Shown here: positions 15,101 through 18,975 of the stretch, piece by piece | How positions within the stretch are numbered: the stretch's first letter is position 1 | Layout: every line of letters starts with the position of its first letter | Assembly (NCBI GenBank): GCA_903921455.1 | Contig: CAIXPZ010000145.1 | Coordinates: 1-18,975, forward strand | From: an uncultured Verrucomicrobia subdivision 3 bacterium | GTDB taxonomy: Bacteria > Verrucomicrobiota > Verrucomicrobiae > Limisphaerales > UBA11358 | Length of the DNA: 18,975 nucleotides | Direction of reading: 5' to 3' | Translations under genes and position numbers: made by a program | The notes under the pieces: model-generated | What the model was told of the DNA's origin: nothing | Databases searched by the model: none | What the model saw: the letters and a program-made list of their open reading frames with translations, nothing else

Positions 15101-15203
15101 GAAAGCCCGTCTGGCGGAGTGTGGCGGACAGGTGTTTTTTTTCAGCGGCGCCAAGCATGGCACGGAGATTAAATTTGTTTTTCCGCTGCCCAAGCCCCGA
15201 TGA
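12132..15203 (+). CDS. Beta-propeller/Y_Y_Y sensor histidine kinase
   Basis: A 1023-residue membrane sensor. After an N-terminal hydrophobic segment (about 19-33), residues 40-650 contain a run of about a dozen two-component-regulator propeller repeats, with signature G-x-L-W-I/V-G-T-x-x-G-G-L at, for example, 108-122, 151-162, 318-329, 360-371, 528-541 and 571-580. A Y_Y_Y domain spans about 695-772, and one membrane span lies at 781-800. The HisKA_3 dimerisation helix has the phospho-accepting H831 in RLRISQDIHDDIGN, and a HATPase_c domain has N-box N943 (KEALTN), DNGRGF (970-975) and GNGLGNM (984-990). The ligand probably binds outside the inner membrane. All key residues are present. The response regulator lies 53 bp downstream on the same strand, so the two form a pair. 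The ATG at 12132 is the only good start ahead of the signal segment. Confidence 0.95.
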   Translation: MSCTCCIFTFIHGARRLASWWVILLTVGPLLAATNELVSPSGLVVRSWDTQAGLPQNTVNVIVQTREGYLWLGTRDGLARFDGRRFTVFGLKEGLQSVEVQALLEDQAGTLWIGTGGGGLSRLVGGRIEPAPASLHVTGDNISSLAEDAAGRLWIGTRTGLSLWRENQMVTETNLAALEHASISALLRGKEGSMWIATARHGLYEFKDHQLVESRGPVGDEKIRAYCLLEDRVGNLWASVGNGKVLCRQKGVWRTYSEADGLPFVYVTSLVEDAEGTIWAGTLDDGLYRFNDGRFTALRNAGGLSANDIRSLTVDCEGNLWAGTRTGGLNRIVRRKLIYCGPAQGLTNDFIQSVAETADETLWVGTIGGGLQVGKNNRFTRVSSETVSWWVAFVNSVVVAGDGSLWYGGRGALVNLRNGKVDKLFEPNQDPWLSSVSVNALCNDLNGGLWIGTSEGRLEHYQNGKITRFAQPIARGAINALLQQVDGYVWVGSEAGGLKRIRADSNDVLSLTNGLASHSIRTLYQDVAGTLWIGTAGGGLSRWGGGHMTTFTEAQGVAAHTVSQIVEDDFGYLWLGSNRGIYRFRKSDLNELAAGRLDTVRPQVFGVSDGMPIEECSSGFCPAGLKTRAGLVCISTVRGLVFLDPRQQETNAPAPRVLLEELLLNGQSHRVETSAANALDKQDTNHHSIASVTIPPGGRDVEVHYTGISFAAPEKISFRYRLEGLDKDWVEAGARRTAYYHNIPPGNYVFRVNACNADGVWGTDSQALNLSVEPFLWETATFRLVAVFAGLAMLGGVARLMERRRYKRRLALLETQHAIQRERLRISQDIHDDIGNVLTRVSQLSDMGEGDPIVTTATQKQFERIGQQTRLAVQSLDEIVWATNPKNDNLPQFAEYLCRFADECFEASPIRCWLEVPTNFPNLPLRTEIRHNVFLAVKEALTNVLKHSHATEVWLTLTLDSDGVRIHIKDNGRGFAPEKVAAGGNGLGNMKARLAECGGQVFFFSGAKHGTEIKFVFPLPKPR

Positions 15204-15256
15204 TTTCCTTACCTTCTACCATCAATGTGGTATAGTAACCCGTCTCCCGATGTTGT

Positions 15257-15919
15257 ATGAAACGGAAAGTGAATAGAACGATTCAGGTTGCGTTGGTGGA
15301 TGACGACGCTGGCGTGCGCGCCAATCTTGCCAAAATGATTGACGGCGCGCAGGGTTTTCATTGCCACGGAATATACGCCGATGGCACGGCGGCGTTGAAA
15401 AGCATTCCGGGCAACCGACCCGACGTGGTGCTCATGGACATCAATATGCCGGACATGCTCGGCACCGAGTGTGTGAGTCGGTTGAAAAATTTGGCCCCCG
15501 ATTTGCCTGTCCTCATGCTCACGGTTTATGATGACAGCGAACAGGTCTTCAAGTCATTGATGGCCGGAGCCACTGGCTATCTGCTGAAACGCACTTCCAA
15601 AGACAAGTTGCTCGAAGCCATTCGCGAAATTGACGACGGCGGTGCGCCCATGTCGCGCCAGATCGCGCGCCGGGTGGTTCAGTTTTTTCAAGGCATGAAA
15701 AAAACGCCGGAAACTTCCAACCGCGCGGTGGAAGTCGGCACCTTGACCGAACGCGAGCGCCAAGTGCTCGAGTTGTTGTCCAAGGGCCACGCCTACAAGG
15801 AAATTGCGGATCAGATGTCCATCAGCTTCGAGACCGTTCGCACCTACGTCCGTTCCATCTACGAAAAGCTGCACGTCCACAGCCGCACGGAAGCCACGCT
15901 CAAATACCTCGGGCGCTGA
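15257..15919 (+). CDS. NarL/FixJ-family response regulator
   Basis: A 220-residue transcription regulator. The receiver domain (about 9-125) has the acidic pocket D15-D17, phospho-acceptor D61 (VVLMDINMPD), switch T89 and conserved K111. A linker follows, then a LuxR-type HTH (about 162-218) with TERERQVLELLSKG, KEIADQMSIS and VRTYVRSIYEKLHV. It is the natural partner of the kinase immediately upstream, whose HisKA_3 class normally pairs with this regulator class. Its targets are not shown by the sequence; the adjacent GH35 and GH109-like genes are candidates only by position. The gene ends 6 bp from the converging threonine ammonia-lyase gene, with no terminator between, so transcripts may overlap. 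Confidence 0.95.
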   Translation: MKRKVNRTIQVALVDDDAGVRANLAKMIDGAQGFHCHGIYADGTAALKSIPGNRPDVVLMDINMPDMLGTECVSRLKNLAPDLPVLMLTVYDDSEQVFKSLMAGATGYLLKRTSKDKLLEAIREIDDGGAPMSRQIARRVVQFFQGMKKTPETSNRAVEVGTLTERERQVLELLSKGHAYKEIADQMSISFETVRTYVRSIYEKLHVHSRTEATLKYLGR

Positions 15920-15925
15920 CAATCT

Positions 15926-17155
15926 TCAAGGCAGTCGCGGCAACACGCCCCGGTCTGGTAGTGACGTCTGATAACCCGCTTCGCGCAACGCGCCAACAAT
16001 CTGGCCCAAGTGGTCCAGCCCACGGGTGCGCAGGATGAATTCAACCATCGCCGTTTGCAGCGGTCGGGCGCTAAACGCCCGCTGGTGATGAACTTCAATG
16101 ATGTTGCCCCCGCTGGTGCCGATCAGGCTGGTCACTCCGGCCAGTTCGCCCGGCACGTCGCGCGTTTCCACGCGGAGGCGGACCAGTTGCCCGTCGCGTG
16201 CCAGCCCGCGTTGGATGATCGAGGAAAGCACCATTAGGTCAATGTTTCCGCCGCAGAGCACCAGGCCCACTTTTTTGCGACGAAAGCGTTTCCGGGATTT
16301 CAGCAGCGCGGCCAGGCCGCAAGCGCCGGCGCCTTCTACAACGGTTTTCTCGATCTGCAATAGCATGAGCACCGCGTCTTCAATCTCACCCTCACCTGCC
16401 AGCACAATTTCAGTCACTAGTTTTTTAATAATGCGGCGGGTCAGTTGGCCGGGGTTTTTTACAGCGATGCCCTCGGCGACCGTAAAGCGGTCGCATACGA
16501 CCGGTTTGCCTTGTATCAACTGCGCCATGGCTGGGAAACGCTCCGATTGCACTCCGACCACGTCAATCGAGGGCTTGAGGGCTTTTGCGGCCACAGCCAT
16601 GCCGGCAATCAGTCCGCCGCCGCCGATGGGCACGATCAAGGTGTCCAACTCGGGCTGTTGCGCGAGCATCTCCAGTGCGATGGTGCCCTGACCTGCCATC
16701 ACCAATTCGTCATCGTAAGGATGAACCAGCGTCAATTTGCGCCGCCTCGCCAGTCTTTGGGTGAAGATGCTAGTTTCATCAAATGTGTCACCCTCGAGGA
16801 TCACTTCCGCCCCGTGGGCGCGGGTGTGTTCCACTTTCACATTCGGTGTGTGTTTCGGCATGATGATGACCACCGGTATCCCCAGGCGCCGCGCGTGATA
16901 TGCTACGCCTTGCGCATGATTTCCGGCCGACATCGCGATGACGCCCCGCTGCCGTTCGGCGGCGGTGAGGGAAAGCAATTTATTCAGCGCGCCGCGTTCC
17001 TTGAAGGCGGCGGTGAATTGCAGGTTTTCAAACTTCAAATAAACTTCCGCCCCGGTGATCTGCGAGATGGTGCGTGCGTAGGTGCAGGGTGTCAGCAATA
17101 CATTGCCGCGCAATCGATCTGCCGCCGCTTGAACCTGCTGCAAGTTGAGACTCAT
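15926..17155 (-). CDS. Threonine ammonia-lyase (short form with ACT domain)
   Basis: A 409-residue PLP enzyme that converts L-threonine to 2-oxobutanoate and ammonia in the cytoplasm, feeding isoleucine synthesis or threonine catabolism. The fold type II signatures are PLP lysine K52 in AAFKERGA, substrate loop SAGNHAQG (76-83), phosphate-binding GGGGL (178-182) and CGGN (301-304). One ACT-like regulatory domain follows (about 325-398), matching the roughly 400-residue IlvA/TdcB-like enzymes and not the longer E. coli IlvA with two regulatory subdomains. The ATG at 17155 fits the family start. There is no operon partner: the gene converges on the response regulator on one side and is separated by a strong terminator from the next gene upstream. 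Serine may also be a substrate. Either biosynthetic or catabolic use is possible. Confidence 0.92.
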   Translation of the reverse strand: MSLNLQQVQAAADRLRGNVLLTPCTYARTISQITGAEVYLKFENLQFTAAFKERGALNKLLSLTAAERQRGVIAMSAGNHAQGVAYHARRLGIPVVIIMPKHTPNVKVEHTRAHGAEVILEGDTFDETSIFTQRLARRRKLTLVHPYDDELVMAGQGTIALEMLAQQPELDTLIVPIGGGGLIAGMAVAAKALKPSIDVVGVQSERFPAMAQLIQGKPVVCDRFTVAEGIAVKNPGQLTRRIIKKLVTEIVLAGEGEIEDAVLMLLQIEKTVVEGAGACGLAALLKSRKRFRRKKVGLVLCGGNIDLMVLSSIIQRGLARDGQLVRLRVETRDVPGELAGVTSLIGTSGGNIIEVHHQRAFSARPLQTAMVEFILRTRGLDHLGQIVGALREAGYQTSLPDRGVLPRLP

Positions 17156-17217
17156 AATAGCATTCTAGCTAAATTGGGAACGGACAGCATGGGATTTTTT
17201 CCGGCAACCCGGATTAA

Positions 17218-17252
17218 ACAAAAACGCCGCGCCCGGGGCGCGGCGTTTTTGT
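17218..17252 (-). terminator. Very strong rho-independent terminator
   Basis: Arms acaaaaacgccgcgcc (17218-17233) and ggcgcggcgtttttgt (17237-17252) are perfectly complementary over 16 bp, with a three-base loop. On the minus strand the stem is followed by a T tract made by the arm itself plus TTTGTTTAA, 12 bp after the stop of the GH109-like gene. The symmetry allows it to work in both directions. It insulates the threonine ammonia-lyase gene. Confidence 0.9.
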
Positions 17253-17263
17253 CGACCGGGCGG

Positions 17264-18673
17264 TCAGGCCACAATGCCAAGCGGCGCCGTGGTCTTCCAT
17301 TCACCGCGCGTGAAATCCACGAACACTTGCGGCGCGCCGCCTTCTTGTTCCGACTTGGAACTCAGGGGCCGGACGGAACTCCACATCGCGCCTTCGTAAA
17401 GATTTTGATCCAGCGGTTCGCCGGCGCGCAGGCATTCGATGATGCGGGCGCGCATGATGAAATCCATGCCGCCATGGCCGCCCATTTTCTTGGCGATTTC
17501 GCCCATGCGCTTCCAGAGCGGGTGTTCGTATTTTTCGTAAAGCTTGTCGAACTTCTCGTTTTCGGACCATTCCTCGGTGTCACCCCAGCCCTCAATCGCC
17601 GCGCGGGCGGGATAGCCGGCCACGGTGCCGTTGGTGCCCATGAGCAGGTCGTGGCGGGAATACGGGCGCGGATTGGTTTCGTCCCATTGCACCATGATGG
17701 TGCGGCCCAGGTGCGTCTTGATCAGTTGCGTGCTGATGTCGCCGCACTGGAAATTCATCTGGTTCCACTTGTGCTCCGCCGGAAATTTCGCTTTCGCAAA
17801 CAGGTTGCGCCCGCGCGCGGGGCTGGCAAAGGAAACGAGCCGGTCAAACGTGTCCTCTGTGCGGACCAGGTTCATGTATTGCGCCACCGGGCCGAGCCCG
17901 TGGGTGGGATAGAGATTGCCGCCGTTGGGCGTGGCGTAATATTTCGTGCGCCAGCTGCCGGTGCCGCGATCCACTTCCATCATTTGTTCGCGCAGTGGAT
18001 GAAGATAAGCTGCTTCGCCGTGCAGCAGGTCACCAAGGACCCGCTGCCGCGCGAGATTCAGGAACATCAGTTCCTCGCGATTGTAGTTGCAGTTCTCCAT
18101 CATCATGCAGTGCTTGCCCGTGCGCTCGGAAGTGTCGATGACTTTCCAGAGATCGGCGATGGTGAAGGCCATGGGCACTTCCGTGAAGGCGTGCTTGCCG
18201 GCCTCCATGGCTGCAATGCACATCGGGGCGTGTTCTTCCCATGGCGTGCAGATAATGACGGCGTCAATGTCCGTCCGTGCGAGCATTTCGTGATATTTGG
18301 CGGGCGATCCGTAATAGAGTGTCGGGCTTTTCTTCCCGAGTTTTTCCACGGCCTTTCCGCTGCGTTTGGCCCAGTCTTCGTAAAGGTCGGCGATGGCGAC
18401 GATTTCCGTGCCTTCGATTTGCGCAAACTGCTGCACCGCGCCGCTGCCGCGCGCGCCCACGCCGATGAAGCCCAGGCGGACCGTGTCAAGTTTGGGCGCG
18501 GCAAAGCCGCCCATGTAGTTTGCGCCGGCGGGGCGTGAAGGGGCTGCGGTCGTCTCGGCTGACGCCGCTTTGGCCCGGGTGAGCCCGCCGGTGGCCGCAG
18601 CCAGTCCGGCTCCGACCAAGCCCACCGTTTTTAGAAAGTCGCGCCGGTTAAACGGCGGGTTCGTATTTGACAT
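17264..18673 (-). CDS. Tat-exported GH109-like Gfo/Idh/MocA protein
   Basis: A 469-residue protein. The N-terminus has a twin-arginine signal (NRRDFLK at 9-15, followed by a hydrophobic Ala/Gly-rich stretch to about 36), consistent with folding around a bound NAD before export. A Rossmann domain begins at about 64, with the dinucleotide loop GFIGVGARGSG (68-78). The usual Gfo/Idh/MocA EKP triad is EVP (165-167). 'MMMENCNYNREELM' (190-203) and 'NLYPTHGLGPVAQYMN' (253-268, H258) are signatures of GH109, whose characterised members are NAD-dependent alpha-N-acetylgalactosaminidases. Length and layout fit that family. It may trim GalNAc from glycans, alongside the GH35 enzyme in the same neighbourhood. 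Many environmental relatives are uncharacterised, so the exact substrate is open. Confidence 0.85.
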   Translation of the reverse strand: MSNTNPPFNRRDFLKTVGLVGAGLAAATGGLTRAKAASAETTAAPSRPAGANYMGGFAAPKLDTVRLGFIGVGARGSGAVQQFAQIEGTEIVAIADLYEDWAKRSGKAVEKLGKKSPTLYYGSPAKYHEMLARTDIDAVIICTPWEEHAPMCIAAMEAGKHAFTEVPMAFTIADLWKVIDTSERTGKHCMMMENCNYNREELMFLNLARQRVLGDLLHGEAAYLHPLREQMMEVDRGTGSWRTKYYATPNGGNLYPTHGLGPVAQYMNLVRTEDTFDRLVSFASPARGRNLFAKAKFPAEHKWNQMNFQCGDISTQLIKTHLGRTIMVQWDETNPRPYSRHDLLMGTNGTVAGYPARAAIEGWGDTEEWSENEKFDKLYEKYEHPLWKRMGEIAKKMGGHGGMDFIMRARIIECLRAGEPLDQNLYEGAMWSSVRPLSSKSEQEGGAPQVFVDFTRGEWKTTAPLGIVA

Positions 18674-18901
18674 AAAATGTAATAATAATGTTTATTAACC
18701 CAACCCGGCAACGACGCTCTTTAAGCCCCAGAGAATTGGCAGAGCCGTTGATATTTAGCATCCTAAACCCAGCTGGTGAATTTTGTAATACCACATTTGG
18801 GTGAGTCCGCGCCAAGGCGTTCACATTCTGCCACCCGCGCTTGTATACTTAACAAACGCACGGACAGCGGATGTCCTAGGGTGTCGGCTAGATTTGTCGG
18901 C
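18674..18901. other. Divergent intergenic region
   Basis: It separates the minus-strand GH109-like gene from a possible plus-strand gene at the right edge. The part next to the GH109-like start is AT-rich (tttattaa and ataataat near 18680-18700) and probably holds its promoter, but no clear -35/-10 pair could be fixed. An opposite frame open through the right edge (from 18975 down to 18763) shows no protein character. Confidence 0.5.
18820..18849 (+). promoter_or_regulatory. Putative sigma70-like promoter toward the right edge
   Basis: TTCACA (18820-18825) and TATACT (18844-18849) are separated by 18 bp, a fair match to a housekeeping promoter, and lie 53 bp before the ATG at 18902. This supports a gene running rightward off the window. 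Confidence 0.4.
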
Positions 18902-18975
18902 ATGAATACCTCACAAATGAAGGCGGACGGGGCGGTTTTGACGGACCTAGCGCAGGCGTATGGCGATGAAGCCAA
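18902..18975 (+). CDS. Possible gene start, cut by the right edge
   Basis: From the ATG at 18902, 24 codons are open to the edge, reading MNTSQMKADGAVLTDLAQAY then GDEA. The composition is plausible for a cytoplasmic N-terminus and a promoter-like sequence lies upstream, but too little is visible to name it. Met6 could also be the start. No Shine-Dalgarno sequence is evident. Confidence 0.4.
   Translation, partial: MNTSQMKADGAVLTDLAQAYGDEA

Noticed and set aside
16445..18538. 697-codon plus-strand open frame
   Set aside because: It is antisense to the threonine ammonia-lyase and GH109-like genes and runs through a terminator. Its His/Arg/Ala-rich composition is that of a GC-rich shadow.
18763..18975. 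Minus-strand frame open to the right edge
   Set aside because: It lies over a promoter-like region and a better plus-strand start, and its sequence has no domain character.
1..18975. CRISPR arrays, insertion sequences, rRNA genes, retron-like structures
   Set aside because: No regularly spaced repeats, transposase genes with terminal repeats, rRNA motifs or reverse transcriptase motifs were seen on either strand.

Overview
The window looks like a chromosomal segment of a bacterium in the PVC group, most likely a Verrucomicrobium of the Pedosphaera/Limisphaerales kind. This is inferred from gene content: a secreted GH35 beta-galactosidase, a Tat-exported GH109-type Gfo/Idh/MocA protein, a beta-propeller/Y_Y_Y sensor kinase, a recombinase with an 'HNALRH' box, moderately high G+C and weak Shine-Dalgarno signals. 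No 16S or other decisive marker is present.

Region 1 (about 1-8050) is an integrated mobile element, read entirely leftward from a tRNA-Pro(CGG) gene and running off the left edge. In transcription order it has: a tyrosine integrase beside the tRNA 3' end; three tandem, overlapping, mutually related genes of unknown function; a hairpin that looks like a terminator; a small AlpA/excisionase-like HTH protein; an AEP-type primase; an SF3/AAA-like helicase; a nested inverted repeat of about 85 bp; the small terminase subunit; and the large terminase subunit, cut by the left edge. The order int / unknown cargo / AlpA-like / pri / rep / terS / terL resembles phage-inducible chromosomal islands, especially capsid-forming ones, or a compact prophage. 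No structural genes or second att site are visible, so the two cannot be told apart here.

Region 2 (8040-8117) is the tRNA-Pro(CGG) gene on the minus strand, with an encoded CCA. It is the likely integration target.

Region 3 (8304-11814, plus strand) is host chromosome: a small membrane-anchored protein, a short exported protein whose first part resembles the start of GH38-like DUF5054 proteins (probably a remnant), and a GH35 beta-galactosidase with a C-terminal discoidin-like domain.

Region 4 (11815-15919) holds a 317-bp hairpin-rich spacer, then a 1023-residue two-component sensor (propeller, Y_Y_Y, one membrane span, HisKA_3, HATPase) and its NarL/FixJ-type response regulator. By analogy with other propeller sensors this pair may control nearby carbohydrate genes, but nothing in the sequence proves it.

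Region 5 (15926-18975) holds a short-form threonine ammonia-lyase (minus strand, converging on the regulator with a 6-bp gap), a very strong terminator, the GH109-like oxidoreductase-fold protein (minus strand), and a divergent promoter-like region leading to a possible gene cut by the right edge.
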